Assembly: GCF_036663835.1 (NCBI RefSeq) | Contig: NZ_JAXOJT010000001.1 | Location: forward strand, 372,001-436,000 | Direction of reading: 5' to 3' | Length of the DNA: 64,000 nucleotides | Source: Sphingomonas sp. LT1P40 | GTDB lineage: Bacteria > Pseudomonadota > Alphaproteobacteria > Sphingomonadales > Sphingomonadaceae | In this document: in pieces, positions 1-9,395 of the stretch | Numbering within the stretch: the first letter of the stretch is position 1 | Layout: every line of letters begins with the position of its first letter | The notes under the pieces: model-generated | What the model saw: only the letters and a program-made list of their open reading frames with translations | What the model was told of the DNA's origin: nothing | The model's database searches: none | Translations under genes and position numbers: made by a program

Positions 1-649
1 CGTGGATGATGAGGACGGGGAGGGTGATCTGCGGGAAGGAGCGTTCCAGCACCCGGTCCGCCTTCCACATCTGTCCCACGGTCTTGGCGGGCTGACGCTC
101 GTCATGGATCAGCGGATCGGCGTTCATCATCGCAACCCAGGCGGGGTCACGCGAGAAATCCTCATTCTTGAGCTTCAGTACCTTGAGCCGTGGGAAGGCG
201 CCGCTGAGCCAGGTGACCAGATCGAGCACGAAGCCGGGCGCGGGGACACGAAACGCAAAGCTGTGGCAAATCAGTCCAGCGAGCTCCATTTGATAGCGCA
301 GCGCAAAGCTGGTCGCGATGACGCCGCCCGCGCTGTGGCCCAGAATGAAGACCGGCAGGCCTGGATGGTCTGCCCGCGCCTTGTCGAAGGCGAGGCGGGT
401 GTCGGCGATATATTGATCGAAGCTATCGACGAAGAAGCGCTCGCCATCCGACTTGCCGCGCCCGCGCAGATCGACGCCGTAACAGGCATAGCCAGCCGCA
501 TTCAGCTGCTGCCCCGCCCAGTCGAGATGCGCCGTATGGGCGTTGAAGCCATGCTGGAGAACTACGGCCCCCTTTGCGGGACCGGACGTGGGCCATGACC
601 GCAGGTTGATGCCGGTGCCGTCGGGTTGGGTGATCCGTTCTTCTGCCAT
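1..649 (-). CDS. alpha/beta hydrolase (lysophospholipase/S33-like), 3' end outside window
   Basis: A minus-strand frame opens at ATG 647-649 and runs off the left edge without a stop, giving 216 residues. The nucleophile elbow GHSAGG lies near residue 112, an HGF oxyanion-hole segment near residue 36, and VDLRGRGKSDG follows, all typical of the Hydrolase_4 (monoacylglycerol lipase/serine aminopeptidase S33) fold. The catalytic Asp and His would lie beyond the edge. No signal peptide is visible, so it is probably a cytoplasmic esterase. The substrate cannot be inferred. Confidence 0.85.
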   Translation of the reverse strand, partial: MAEERITQPDGTGINLRSWPTSGPAKGAVVLQHGFNAHTAHLDWAGQQLNAAGYACYGVDLRGRGKSDGERFFVDSFDQYIADTRLAFDKARADHPGLPVFILGHSAGGVIATSFALRYQMELAGLICHSFAFRVPAPGFVLDLVTWLSGAFPRLKVLKLKNEDFSRDPAWVAMMNADPLIHDERQPAKTVGQMWKADRVLERSFPQITLPVLIIH

Positions 650-737
650 GTGCGCCCCCGTGCCAGAGTCGGGGCTGGTTTATCACGGGATCGTAACGAC
701 GACGAATGCATAGTTGTCATGCATCTTTCGGCGGGCG

Positions 738-1190
738 TCAGTTTCGGGCGAGCCTGACCAATGCATCGTCCAGTGCCGAGAGGAAACGGGAGCGGTCGGC
801 TTTGCTGAAGGGGGCAGGGCCGCCCAGTTGCTCGCCGCCTGCACGCAGATCGGCCATGATCGCGCGCGTGGCGATGGCCGCGCCGATCGAGGCGAGCGTG
901 AACGGCTTGCCGGTCGATGACAACACCGTCGCGCCCGCCTTCAGGCAGCGATCGGCCAGCAATATATCGGCGGTTACCACCACCGTCTTCGCCCCTGCCT
1001 GCTCCGCAATCCAGTCATCCGCCGCGTCGAAACCATCCGACACCACCACCCGCGTAATCAGCGTATGATCGGGGATACGGATATAGGCGTTGGCGACGAT
1101 CACCACCGCTACCGCGCGCCGCCATGCGACCTTGTAAATCTCGTCCTTCACCGGGCAGGCGTCGGCATCGACCAGGATGCGCAGCGTCAT
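738..1190 (-). CDS. UPF0178 (YaiI/YqxD) family protein
   Basis: 150 residues, the usual length of this family. It starts with a beta strand ending in an acidic cluster (ILVDADACPVK) and contains SDGFDAADDWI and VTADILLADRC, the three acidic blocks of the YaiI/YqxD family, which has a PIN-like fold. The acidic residues suggest a metal-dependent nuclease-type site, but the biochemical role is not established. Its start lies 6 nt from the stop of the helicase gene on the same strand, so it is probably cotranscribed downstream of that gene. Confidence 0.88.
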   Translation of the reverse strand: MTLRILVDADACPVKDEIYKVAWRRAVAVVIVANAYIRIPDHTLITRVVVSDGFDAADDWIAEQAGAKTVVVTADILLADRCLKAGATVLSSTGKPFTLASIGAAIATRAIMADLRAGGEQLGGPAPFSKADRSRFLSALDDALVRLARN

Positions 1191-1196
1191 CGTGGG

Positions 1197-2996
1197 TTAC
1201 CGCTGCGGCGGCTTGCCACGATGCGGTTTCGGCTTGCCCTTGAATCCGGGCTTGCCGCCGGGGGCTGCGAAGCCCGGCTTGCCACCAGGCGCGGCGTTCG
1301 CGGGCCGCGCGGTGCGCAACACCTGACGGTCGTGATTGCGCGGCGGGCCGGAGCGGCGCGGTTCGTGGTCACCGCGCGTGCCGGGCGGGGGCGGGCCTTC
1401 AGCCATCTCGATCCGCACGCCAGCCTCATCCTCGCCACCTTCGTCGGCGGACTTCAACACGTTCATGGCGAAGGTCTTGGCAATCGCGCTCGGCACCTGA
1501 AACCGCGTTTCGCCGGCACCGATGCGGATCGCACCGATTTCGGACTTGGTGACATGGCCACGACGGCAGATCAGCGGCAGGATCCAGCGCGGATCGGCAT
1601 TCTGGCGGCGACCGATGTTCATCTTGAACCAGACGGTGTCGTCGAAACCGGGACGGTGCACGGCTTCGCGCGTGGGGCCAGCACCGGGGCCGCGGTCGAT
1701 CAGTTCCTCGGGCGCGGGCATCGACGCGCGATGCGCCTGCACCAGTGCGGCGGCGATTTCGATCGGGGTTTTCTGCTCCAGCAGCGCCTCGGCCAGCGTG
1801 CGATCGTCGTCGTCGATCTCGACCGGCGCGATCAGCTTTTCCATCAGCCGCTCGCGGTCCTTGGCGCGGATGTCTTCGATGCTTGGCACCGGCAACCATT
1901 CGGCGTTGATCCGCGCCTGTTTGAGCGTCATCTCGACACGGCGACGGCGGGGGTAGGGGACGATGAGGACAGCCGTGCCCTTCTTGCCCGCACGCCCGGT
2001 GCGGCCCGAACGATGCTGCAACGCCTCGGCATCGCGTGGCAGTTCGACATGGACCACAAGGCTGAGCGTCGGCAGATCGATACCGCGCGCGGCGACGTCG
2101 GTGGCGACGCAGACGCGAGCGCGGCGATCGCGCAGCGCCTGCAACGCCGCGTTCCGCTCGTTCTGGCTGTGCTCGCCCGACAGCGCGACGGCGGTAAAGC
2201 CACGCTCGGTCAGGTTCGCGTGCAGATGACGGACATTGTCGCGCGTAGCGCAGAACAGCATTGCCGTCTCTGCCTCGTGAAAGCGCAACAGGTTGATGAC
2301 GGCGTGTTCGATGTCCGACGGGGCAACTGCGATCGCCTGATAGGCGATGTCGCCATGGCCGCGATCGTCACCGACGGTCGAGATGCGATGTGCGTCGCGC
2401 TGATAGCGCTTGGCCAGCGCCACGATCGGCTTTGGCAGGGTGGCGGAGAACAGGAAGGTGCGGCGCTGATCCGGCGTCGCGTCGAGCAAGGCTTCCAGTT
2501 CCTCGCGGAAACCCATGTCGAGCATCTCGTCGGCTTCGTCGAGCACTGCGACGCGGACCTTCGACAGGTCGAGCGCGCCGCGCTCAAGATGGTCGCGCAA
2601 CCGGCCCGGGGTGCCGACGACGATATGGGTGCCGTGCGACAGCGAGCGACGTTCGCGCGAGGCGTCCATGCCGCCGACACAGGTCGAAATGCGCGCACCG
2701 GCGCTGGCATAGAGCCACGCCAGTTCCTTCGCCACCTGAAGCGCCAGTTCGCGCGTCGGCGCGATGGCGATCACCAGCGGCGCACCCGGCGGCGGCAACA
2801 CGCCGTCCGCCAGCAAATCCTCGGCCATCGCCAGACCAAAGGCGACGGTCTTCCCAGAGCCGGTCTGGGCGGAAACGAGCAGGTCACGCCCGTTGGCGTT
2901 GTCCTCGACCACGGCGGCCTGAACGGGGGTGAGCGCGGTATAGCCGCGCGCGGTCAGCGCCTCGGCAAGGCTGGGGGGGAGATTGGAAAAGGGCAT
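1197..2996 (-). CDS. DEAD-box ATP-dependent RNA helicase with DbpA-type C-terminal domain
   Basis: 599 residues from ATG 2994-2996. The longer frame to 3032 adds only 12 non-conserved residues, so the internal ATG before PFSNLPPSL is preferred. Helicase core: Q-motif region ALTPVQ, Walker A AQTGSGKT (43-50), DEAD in VLDEADEML, SAT, and HRSGRTGRAG (motif VI). A region near residues 450-520 ending in RFQVPSAIAKTFAMNV matches the DbpA RNA-binding domain of DeaD/CsdA-like proteins. The tail is rich in Gly, Lys, Pro and Arg (repeated GGKPGF), suiting non-specific RNA binding. Likely role: unwinding structured RNA in ribosome assembly or cold adaptation. The exact orthologue (deaD or dbpA) cannot be fixed by eye. 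Confidence 0.93.
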   Translation of the reverse strand: MPFSNLPPSLAEALTARGYTALTPVQAAVVEDNANGRDLLVSAQTGSGKTVAFGLAMAEDLLADGVLPPPGAPLVIAIAPTRELALQVAKELAWLYASAGARISTCVGGMDASRERRSLSHGTHIVVGTPGRLRDHLERGALDLSKVRVAVLDEADEMLDMGFREELEALLDATPDQRRTFLFSATLPKPIVALAKRYQRDAHRISTVGDDRGHGDIAYQAIAVAPSDIEHAVINLLRFHEAETAMLFCATRDNVRHLHANLTERGFTAVALSGEHSQNERNAALQALRDRRARVCVATDVAARGIDLPTLSLVVHVELPRDAEALQHRSGRTGRAGKKGTAVLIVPYPRRRRVEMTLKQARINAEWLPVPSIEDIRAKDRERLMEKLIAPVEIDDDDRTLAEALLEQKTPIEIAAALVQAHRASMPAPEELIDRGPGAGPTREAVHRPGFDDTVWFKMNIGRRQNADPRWILPLICRRGHVTKSEIGAIRIGAGETRFQVPSAIAKTFAMNVLKSADEGGEDEAGVRIEMAEGPPPPGTRGDHEPRRSGPPRNHDRQVLRTARPANAAPGGKPGFAAPGGKPGFKGKPKPHRGKPPQR

Positions 2997-3092
2997 AAAT
3001 TCCGATGATATGGCTCGCGCGGAAAAGATCACGGCGCGGGAAGCGGTGGCCCATAGCCGAAAATGTGCCGCTTGGCGAGGGGGGAGCCAATG

Positions 3093-3968
3093 CTAGTTCG
3101 CGGCGCTGCCCTGCGCATCCCATGTTGCGACCACATCGCCCGTCGCAGCATTCTCCACCGACACCTGTTCAAATGCGGTAGCGATCAGGCAAATTGGGCG
3201 CTGCTCGGCCCCGGCGGGCTGCTGACAGCGCACGGTGCCGCCGTTCGGAGCGGCCACGACGCGACCGATGATGCGCAGCCGAAAACCCTTTGACGTGTCC
3301 AATTCGTCTGCCGGAACACGGACGACGGCCTCATAGGGTTGGCCGTTGCGTCGCCCGCGCCGTGTCCCCTCAAGCGACAGAATCTGGCCGATCGCCAGTG
3401 TTTGACCGGGCAGGGTGACGGCTTCGGCACCGGTTGCGGAGGGGCGGTCGGAGGTCGCGGGACAGCTGTCGCTGCCGGTCCATGGACGCATCAGCCAGAA
3501 CCCCTCGACGCCCTCGATCCCCTCGGGCGCAGTGCTCCACCAGTCCTCCGCGCGCCAGCTGACCGGGGCGGCGTGAATGCGCAGCGCACGGGCCTCGGCG
3601 TCGTAACGCCAACGCATCGCCGCCTTGCTGTCCGCCTCGGCCGGGCCATTGCACCCGAACGGCAGCCGGAGCTCGAACCGGCGACCATCGGCATCGCGGG
3701 TCGCCTCGCCCGGATCGCCCCCGGCGGCAAAGCGGTCGGTGGCGCTCGCGGCCAGCGCGATCAGATCGGCGCGACCCAGAATCCCGCGCGGCTCCGGCGA
3801 CGGCGTCGCCTGTGGTCGGGTCGAAGCGATCGGGACCGGTGCGATTACCACCTCGGTGCGTTCGCTTGTAACGCGACCGAACAGAAACCCGCCGCCGGCG
3901 ATGATGACGGCGGCTGCAATGCCACCGGCCAGGGCTAGGCGGCTGCTGCGTAGGCTTGGCTCTTCCAT
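3093..3968 (-). CDS. membrane-anchored protein of unknown function
   Basis: 291 residues from ATG 3966-3968, which is chosen because the hydrophobic anchor then lies at residues 11-33 (LALAGGIAAAVIIAGGGFLFGR). The upstream extension to 4073 looks non-coding and would overlap the divergent transporter gene. After the anchor comes a charged, Pro-rich linker and a domain with paired cysteines (FGCNGPAE, GSDSCPATS, VRCQQPAG, RPICLI) and several Trp, probably periplasmic. I do not recognise the family. It lies 96 nt upstream of the helicase on the same strand. Confidence 0.75.
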   Translation of the reverse strand: MEEPSLRSSRLALAGGIAAAVIIAGGGFLFGRVTSERTEVVIAPVPIASTRPQATPSPEPRGILGRADLIALAASATDRFAAGGDPGEATRDADGRRFELRLPFGCNGPAEADSKAAMRWRYDAEARALRIHAAPVSWRAEDWWSTAPEGIEGVEGFWLMRPWTGSDSCPATSDRPSATGAEAVTLPGQTLAIGQILSLEGTRRGRRNGQPYEAVVRVPADELDTSKGFRLRIIGRVVAAPNGGTVRCQQPAGAEQRPICLIATAFEQVSVENAATGDVVATWDAQGSAAN

Positions 3969-4048
3969 CCACACTTGATAGCGAACAATCCCGCCAAATC
4001 CATGTCCGATCAGGGACATATCGCAATGACTGGACGTTCGATCCCGTA

Positions 4049-5356
4049 ATGAACATCGACCAGATCCTGACATTGGTGGTGCTCGCGGCGGTGGTTGCAG
4101 CGCTGATTTGGGACAAGGTGCGCTCCGACGTCGTCGCGTTGAGCGGCGCAGCGGTGCTGCTGATGACCGGCGTCGTTCGCCCGGTCGAGGTGCAGGGTGC
4201 GTTCGCCAGCCCCGCGATCATCGCGCTCGCATCGCTGTTCGTGATTGCCTATGCGCTGGAACTGTCGGGGCTGCTCGATCGCGCGATCGCGGCGGGCGTC
4301 AGACTGTGCAAACGCGCCGGGTCCGCAGGGGTGTGGATGTTGCTGGGCGGGATCGGGATCATCTCGGCATTCATGAACAGCACGCCGATCGTCGTGCTGG
4401 GTGCGCCGGTGATCCGCGACGTAGCGATCGCGCTGAAACAATCGCCCAAACGCTATCTGATGCCGCTGTCCTACATCACCGTGCTCGCCGGGTGCTGCAC
4501 GCTGATCGGCACCTCGACCAATTTGCTGGTCGACGACATGGCGAGCAACGCCGGGCAGCCGCGTTTCGGGATGTTCGAGATTACCCCCGTCGGCGTGCCG
4601 ATGGCGATTGCGGGCGGCCTGTACCTTTTCCTGTTCAGCGGCCGCCTGATGAAAAAGGCGCTGGGCCGCGAGGACGAGGCGACCGGCGATTACGACCCCG
4701 ATCTCAGCATCGGCGGCGCGCAGGTCGGTCATGCCGAGCTCTTTGCCGAGCCGCGCCCGCTGCAACCGGTAAAGGCGGCGATTGCCCTTGCCATCTTCGT
4801 CAGCGCCATCGTCATCGCCGCTTTGGGCATCGCCCCGATCGCGGCGTCCGCCTTTGCCGGGGCGGTGCTGCTGATCCTGTTGCGTGTCATCACCGCGGAT
4901 CAGGCTTATGGCGGGCTGAAACCCGATATTCTGATCCTGATCGCGGGCATGGTCGTGATCGGTATTGCGATGGAGGAAAGCGGGCTGGCCGCCACCGCGA
5001 CCGAGGCGCTGGTCGGATCGCTGCACGATCTGAAACCCGTGATCGCGCTGATTATTTTGTATCTGGTGACGATGGTGCTGACCGAATTGCTGTCCAACGC
5101 CACCGTCGCGGTGCTGGTAACCCCGATCGCGGTAGCGCTGGCCGAAAGCCTGGGGGTCAGCCCGCGCCCGTTTCTGGTCGCGGTGATGATGGCGGGCAGC
5201 GCTGCCTTCGCCACGCCGTTCGGTTATCAGACCAACGTCATCGTCTATCAGATGGCCGGCTATCGCTACATGGATTTCGTGCGCATCGGCCTGCCGCTCA
5301 ACCTGATTACCTTTGCCGTCGCAATTGCCACGATCCCGATTTTCTTCCCGTTTTAA
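4049..5356 (+). CDS. SLC13/DASS-family anion permease, short form
   Basis: 435 residues from ATG 4049. The frame is open to 3956, but those extra 31 residues are hydrophilic and overlap the divergent gene. About 10-11 hydrophobic segments make two homologous halves, each with a helix hairpin carrying the family's Ser-Asn/Asn-Ser signature: MNSTPIVVLGAP then GTSTNLLVDD in the first half, LLSNATVAVLVTPI then FGYQTNVIVYQMAGY in the second. These line the substrate and sodium sites in SLC13 and CitT/SdcS-like carriers. The linker between halves (near residues 205-230) is short, and the TrkA-C domains found in many longer bacterial homologues are absent. Substrate (dicarboxylate, sulfate or arsenite-like anion) is not determinable. 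Confidence 0.87.
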   Translation: MNIDQILTLVVLAAVVAALIWDKVRSDVVALSGAAVLLMTGVVRPVEVQGAFASPAIIALASLFVIAYALELSGLLDRAIAAGVRLCKRAGSAGVWMLLGGIGIISAFMNSTPIVVLGAPVIRDVAIALKQSPKRYLMPLSYITVLAGCCTLIGTSTNLLVDDMASNAGQPRFGMFEITPVGVPMAIAGGLYLFLFSGRLMKKALGREDEATGDYDPDLSIGGAQVGHAELFAEPRPLQPVKAAIALAIFVSAIVIAALGIAPIAASAFAGAVLLILLRVITADQAYGGLKPDILILIAGMVVIGIAMEESGLAATATEALVGSLHDLKPVIALIILYLVTMVLTELLSNATVAVLVTPIAVALAESLGVSPRPFLVAVMMAGSAAFATPFGYQTNVIVYQMAGYRYMDFVRIGLPLNLITFAVAIATIPIFFPF

Positions 5357-5455
5357 AGTGGCTTACGTTTGCGGAAGGCTTTTTATGCAGCAAAATTGCG
5401 GTTGGATCGTTGAATGACCGTAATGGCCCGTGGGTCACCACTGCGAGAATTGAGA

Positions 5456-6961
5456 ATGCAGACTGAGAACAAGGCACCAAGATCCGCCATCGTTTCGACT
5501 GGAATTGCCGAACTGGACAATATTCTGGCGGGCGGGCTGACCGGCAATCGCGCCTATTTGGTGGAGGGCGCACCGGGCAGCGGCAAGACGACGATCGCGC
5601 TGCAATTCCTGCTCGACGGGGCACGTCGCGGCGAGCGTGGGCTTTATATTACCCTGTCCGAAACAGCGGCCGAACTGCGCGAAGTGGCCGCGAGCCATCG
5701 CTGGTCGCTGGACGATATCGAGCTGTTCGAACTGGTGAGCGAGGACGGGCTCGACCCGGACACCGAGCAATCGATCCTGGAACCGTCCGAGGTTGAGCTG
5801 GGTGAGACGATCCAGGGCGTGATGGAGTGCGTCGATCGCCTCAAACCCTCACGCGTGGTGTTCGACAGCCTGTCCGAAATGCGGCTGCTGGCGCAGAATT
5901 CGCTGCGTTATCGCCGCCAGATTTTGGCGCTGAAACAATATTTTTCGCTGCGCAATTGCACCGTGCTGATGCTCGACGATCGCAGTTCCGATCCCGGCGA
6001 CCTGCAATTGCATAGCATCGCGCACGGCGTCATCACGCTGGAACAGAATGCGCAGGAATATGGATCGGAACGACGTCGGCTGCGCGTGGTGAAGCTGCGC
6101 GGTGTCAAATATCGCGGCGGCTTTCATGATTTCATCATCGAGACCGGCGGCGTGGCAGTGTTCCCGCGCCTGATCGCGGCGGAGCATCACACCGATTTCT
6201 GCGAGGAACTGGTGTCCACCGGCGTCGCTCATTTCGATCAGATGCTGGGCGGCGGCCTGTCCGCCGGCACCAACGTCCTGTTCAACGGCCCGTCCGGCGT
6301 CGGCAAGACCAGCACTGCGGTGCGCTGCGTCACCACTGCGCTGGAACGCGGCGAACCCGTCTCCTATTTTCTGTTCGACGAGGGGCGGGCGACGATGCTC
6401 GCGCGCGCCAAATCGATGGGCATGAATTTGCAGCCGCATATCGATGACGGCACGCTGCACGTCACCCAGATCGATCCGGCGGAACTGTCGCCCGGCCAGT
6501 TTTCGCACTGGGTGCGCCATGCCGTCGAGGCGGATGGCGTGAAGATGATCGTGATCGACAGCCTGAATGCGTTTCTGCAAGCAATGCCGGGTGAAAAATA
6601 CCTGTTGCTGCAAATGCATGAAATGCTCAGCTATCTGAACCAGCAGGGCGTCATCACGCTGCTCATTCTGGGTCAGCATGGCATTATCGGCGATGTCCGC
6701 TCCGAAATCGATCTCAGCTATCTGTCCGACACGATCGTGCTGTTCCGCTATTTCGAGGCGAAGGGCGATATGCTGAAGGCGGTGTCGGTCGTCAAAAGCC
6801 GGATGACTGCGCATCAAACCAGCATCCGCGAATTCCGCCTGTCGCGTGAGGGGGTCGAGATCGGTGAGCCGCTGCGCGATTTTGAGGGCGTGCTGACTGG
6901 CCTGCCTACTTATCGCGGTGTGACGCCGTTGCTGTCTGCTGATCCGGCGGCGGACGACTGA
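5456..6961 (+). CDS. KaiC-like double-domain RecA-family ATPase
   Basis: 501 residues from ATG 5456. The frame is open to 5414, but the conserved STGIAELDNILAGGL start follows the later ATG closely. There are two RecA/KaiC domains: domain I (about 12-240) with Walker A GAPGSGKT (37-45) and Walker B VVFDSL; domain II (about 250-485) with GPSGVGKT (278-285) and IVIDSL. The catalytic-acid positions read SE (68-69) and DE (308-309). The C-terminal half aligns with cyanobacterial KaiC, with DTIVLFRYFEAKGDM matching its subunit-interface region. At the phosphosites, KaiC S431/T432 correspond to S421/Y422. No kaiA or kaiB is nearby. The next gene, a hybrid kinase, begins 2 nt downstream, so the pair is probably one operon and one signalling unit. 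Confidence 0.88.
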   Translation: MQTENKAPRSAIVSTGIAELDNILAGGLTGNRAYLVEGAPGSGKTTIALQFLLDGARRGERGLYITLSETAAELREVAASHRWSLDDIELFELVSEDGLDPDTEQSILEPSEVELGETIQGVMECVDRLKPSRVVFDSLSEMRLLAQNSLRYRRQILALKQYFSLRNCTVLMLDDRSSDPGDLQLHSIAHGVITLEQNAQEYGSERRRLRVVKLRGVKYRGGFHDFIIETGGVAVFPRLIAAEHHTDFCEELVSTGVAHFDQMLGGGLSAGTNVLFNGPSGVGKTSTAVRCVTTALERGEPVSYFLFDEGRATMLARAKSMGMNLQPHIDDGTLHVTQIDPAELSPGQFSHWVRHAVEADGVKMIVIDSLNAFLQAMPGEKYLLLQMHEMLSYLNQQGVITLLILGQHGIIGDVRSEIDLSYLSDTIVLFRYFEAKGDMLKAVSVVKSRMTAHQTSIREFRLSREGVEIGEPLRDFEGVLTGLPTYRGVTPLLSADPAADD

Positions 6962-6963
6962 TT

Positions 6964-8628
6964 GTGCCTGAACAACGCATCTTGATTTTCGCGCTGCGCG
7001 GTCGCGATGCGCCGGTGATGGGGCAATTGCTCGATCGCATGGGGCATGTACATGTCATCTGTGACAGCATCGATGCGCTCGCCGCAAATATGGCGGACGG
7101 CGCGTCGATGGCGATTGTGACCGAGGAATCATTGGGCGGCAGCGACCGCGCGCCGCTTGACGATTGGCTGGGCGCACAGCCGCCCTGGTCGGACTTTCCG
7201 TTCATCCTGCTCGCCACCAAACGCGTCGGTCGGCGCCCGCCCGATGCACAGAGAATGCTGGACGGGCTAGGCAATGTGGTCGTGCTGGAACGCCCGATTC
7301 ATAGCGACACGCTGGTCAGTGCCGTTGCGTCGGCATTCCGTGTGCGCCGCCGCCAATATGAGGCACGCCGACGCCTGCTCGATCTTCAGGCGATCGAGGA
7401 ACGCCTCACCCAGCTCAACGGCAGCCTCGAAAGCCGCATCGCCGAACGCACGCGCGAACTGTCGGACGCGAATAACCAGTTGATGCAGGAAGTCGCCGAG
7501 CGCGAACGCATTCAGTCGGCGCTGGTCCAGTCGCAAAAGATGGAGGCGGTCGGTCAGTTGACCGGCGGGATCGCGCATGATTTCAACAATCTGCTGACGG
7601 TCATTTCCGGCAATCTCGAACTGATCGAACATCGTGTCGAGGATCCCCGCGTACTCCGCCTCGCCGGGTTCGCGCGCCACGCCACGTCAAGCGCGGCCAA
7701 GCTGACGCATCAGCTACTCGCTTTCTCGCGCACCCAGCAACTCACGCTGACCCCGGTCGATCTCAACGCATTGGTTGAGGGGATGAACGACATCCTCGAA
7801 CGCACGATTGGCCCGCAGGTCGAAAAGAAATGGATTCTCGACCCGGCATCGCCTTGGGTGATGGCCGATACCAACCAGCTTGAACTGGCGATCCTCAATC
7901 TGGCAATCAACGCGCGCGACGCCATGCCGCGCGGCGGCACGCTGTCGATCACCACGGGCATGCCCACTGCCAACGCATCGGGTTTGCGTGAGGGCAGCTA
8001 TGCCACGGTGACCGTTGCCGACACCGGCAGCGGCATTCCGCCGCACCTGCTCAGCAAGGTGTTCGACCCCTTCTTCACGACCAAGGCGGTGGGCAAAGGC
8101 ACTGGCCTTGGCCTGAGCCAGGTCTTCGGCATCGCTCGCCAATCCGGAGGCAGCGCGGTGCTGGAGAGCGAGGAGGGTGTCGGCACGTCCGTCAGCATCT
8201 GGCTCCCGCGCGCCGAGGCGGTGACCCAAGCCGCGACCGTGGCCCCCGTTGCCGCCGCATCGCGCCGCGAAGGCGGTCGCATCCTCGTGATCGACGATGA
8301 CGATGGCGTCCGCCGCTTTATGACCGACTGCCTCGAATCGCTTGGCTACAAGGTGTGGGAGGCGGCCGATGGCCCCACCGGGCTCGATATCCTGAAACAA
8401 CAGCGCCCCGACCTGCTCCTGGTCGATTTCGCTATGGCGGGGATGAACGGCGCGGAAGTGGTGCGTGAGGCGCATCGCGTCCGGCCCGATCTGCCGGTCA
8501 TCATGGCCACGGGCTATGCTGAATTCGACGCCGCCGATCAGCCTGTCGGCATTCATCAGATCCTGCGCAAACCGTTTCAGATCGGCGATCTCAGCGAAGC
8601 GCTGGGCGCAGCACTCGCTCACGCCTGA
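6964..8628 (+). CDS. hybrid sensor histidine kinase / response regulator
   Basis: 554 residues from GTG 6964, 2 nt after the KaiC-like gene. Order of parts: receiver-like N-terminal domain without an obvious phosphoacceptor Asp (1-125); a coiled coil rich in Arg and Glu (130-190); HisKA with phosphorylatable H205 in GGIAHDFNNLL; HATPase_c with N-box NLAINARDAM, DTGSGIP and GKGTGLGLS (about 300-415); and a C-terminal receiver (438-550) with acid cluster DDDD, phosphoacceptor D488 in LLLVDFAM and K536 in RKPF. There is no membrane segment, so it is a soluble kinase whose input is probably its partner ATPase or the N-terminal domain. No DNA-binding output domain is present. Confidence 0.92.
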   Translation: MPEQRILIFALRGRDAPVMGQLLDRMGHVHVICDSIDALAANMADGASMAIVTEESLGGSDRAPLDDWLGAQPPWSDFPFILLATKRVGRRPPDAQRMLDGLGNVVVLERPIHSDTLVSAVASAFRVRRRQYEARRRLLDLQAIEERLTQLNGSLESRIAERTRELSDANNQLMQEVAERERIQSALVQSQKMEAVGQLTGGIAHDFNNLLTVISGNLELIEHRVEDPRVLRLAGFARHATSSAAKLTHQLLAFSRTQQLTLTPVDLNALVEGMNDILERTIGPQVEKKWILDPASPWVMADTNQLELAILNLAINARDAMPRGGTLSITTGMPTANASGLREGSYATVTVADTGSGIPPHLLSKVFDPFFTTKAVGKGTGLGLSQVFGIARQSGGSAVLESEEGVGTSVSIWLPRAEAVTQAATVAPVAAASRREGGRILVIDDDDGVRRFMTDCLESLGYKVWEAADGPTGLDILKQQRPDLLLVDFAMAGMNGAEVVREAHRVRPDLPVIMATGYAEFDAADQPVGIHQILRKPFQIGDLSEALGAALAHA

Positions 8629-8643
8629 ACGACGCACGAAAAA

Positions 8644-8667
8644 GGGGCCGGAGTTTCCCCCGGCCCC
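8644..8667. terminator. bidirectional intrinsic terminator between hybrid kinase and rplA
   Basis: Perfect 8-bp stem (8644-8651 with 8660-8667), GGGGCCGG/CCGGCCCC, with an 8-nt loop. It is followed by TTGTTGTT on the plus strand and by TTTTT on the minus strand, so it can end both convergent transcripts. Confidence 0.85.
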
Positions 8668-8692
8668 TTGTTGTTCGCTTGCAGTCGAAAGA

Positions 8693-9391
8693 TCAGACCG
8701 CCGAAACCTCGGCGACGTCGATCTTCACGCCTGGCCCCATCGAGCTACTCACCGCGGCCTTGCGCAGATACTTGCCCTTGGCGCCCGATGGCTTGGCCTT
8801 GACCACCGCATCGACCAGCGCGTCGAAATTCGCGCGCAGGTCTTCCGCCGGGAACGACGCCTTGCCGATGCCCGAATGGATGATGCCGGCCTTTTCGACG
8901 CGATACTCGACCTGACCGCCCTTGGCTGCCTTGACGGCTTCCGCGACGTTCATGGTGACCGTGCCCAGCTTCGGGTTCGGCATCAGGCCTTTCGGACCCA
9001 GCACCTTGCCCAGACGCCCGACCAGACCCATCATGTCCGGGGTCGCGATGCAGCGATCGAACTCGATCTTGCCACCCTGAACGATCTCGAGCAGGTCTTC
9101 CGCACCGACGACGTCGGCACCGGCGGCCAGCGCCTCTTCAGCCTTCGCACCCTTGGCGAACACGCCGACGCGAACCGTCTTGCCGGTGCCCTTTGGCAGG
9201 GTCACGACGCCACGGACCATCTGGTCGGCGTGGCGGGGATCGACGCCCAGGTTCAGTGCGACTTCGATCGTTTCGTCGAACTTCGCGGTCGCATTGGCAC
9301 GTGCCAGTGCAATCGCTTCGTCCACGCCGTACAGCTTTTCACGGTCGACTGCGTCGGCCATCGTCTTCTGCTTCTTGGTCAGCTTTGCCAT
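8693..9391 (-). CDS. rplA: 50S ribosomal protein L1
   Basis: 232 residues, the normal length for bacterial L1. Clear family signatures: [15 protein letters not shown] near residue 47, [27 protein letters not shown] and the C-terminal [15 protein letters not shown]1 binds the 23S rRNA L1 stalk and in many bacteria represses its own operon by binding the mRNA leader. It lies 4 nt downstream of rplK. Its 3' side ends at the bidirectional terminator at 8644-8667, so the unit here is just rplK-rplA. Confidence 0.98.
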   Translation of the reverse strand: MAKLTKKQKTMADAVDREKLYGVDEAIALARANATAKFDETIEVALNLGVDPRHADQMVRGVVTLPKGTGKTVRVGVFAKGAKAEEALAAGADVVGAEDLLEIVQGGKIEFDRCIATPDMMGLVGRLGKVLGPKGLMPNPKLGTVTMNVAEAVKAAKGGQVEYRVEKAGIIHSGIGKASFPAEDLRANFDALVDAVVKAKPSGAKGKYLRKAAVSSSMGPGVKIDVAEVSAV

Positions 9392-9395
9392 GTGA

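Noticed and set aside
1065..3008. A 647-codon plus-strand frame opposite the helicase gene
   Set aside because: It is the shadow of a high-GC gene; the minus strand shows all helicase motifs, while this frame is Arg/Ala/Gly-rich with no recognisable domain.
5356..8693. A complete Kai circadian oscillator
   Set aside because: No kaiA or kaiB homologue lies near; only a KaiC-like ATPase and a kinase are seen.
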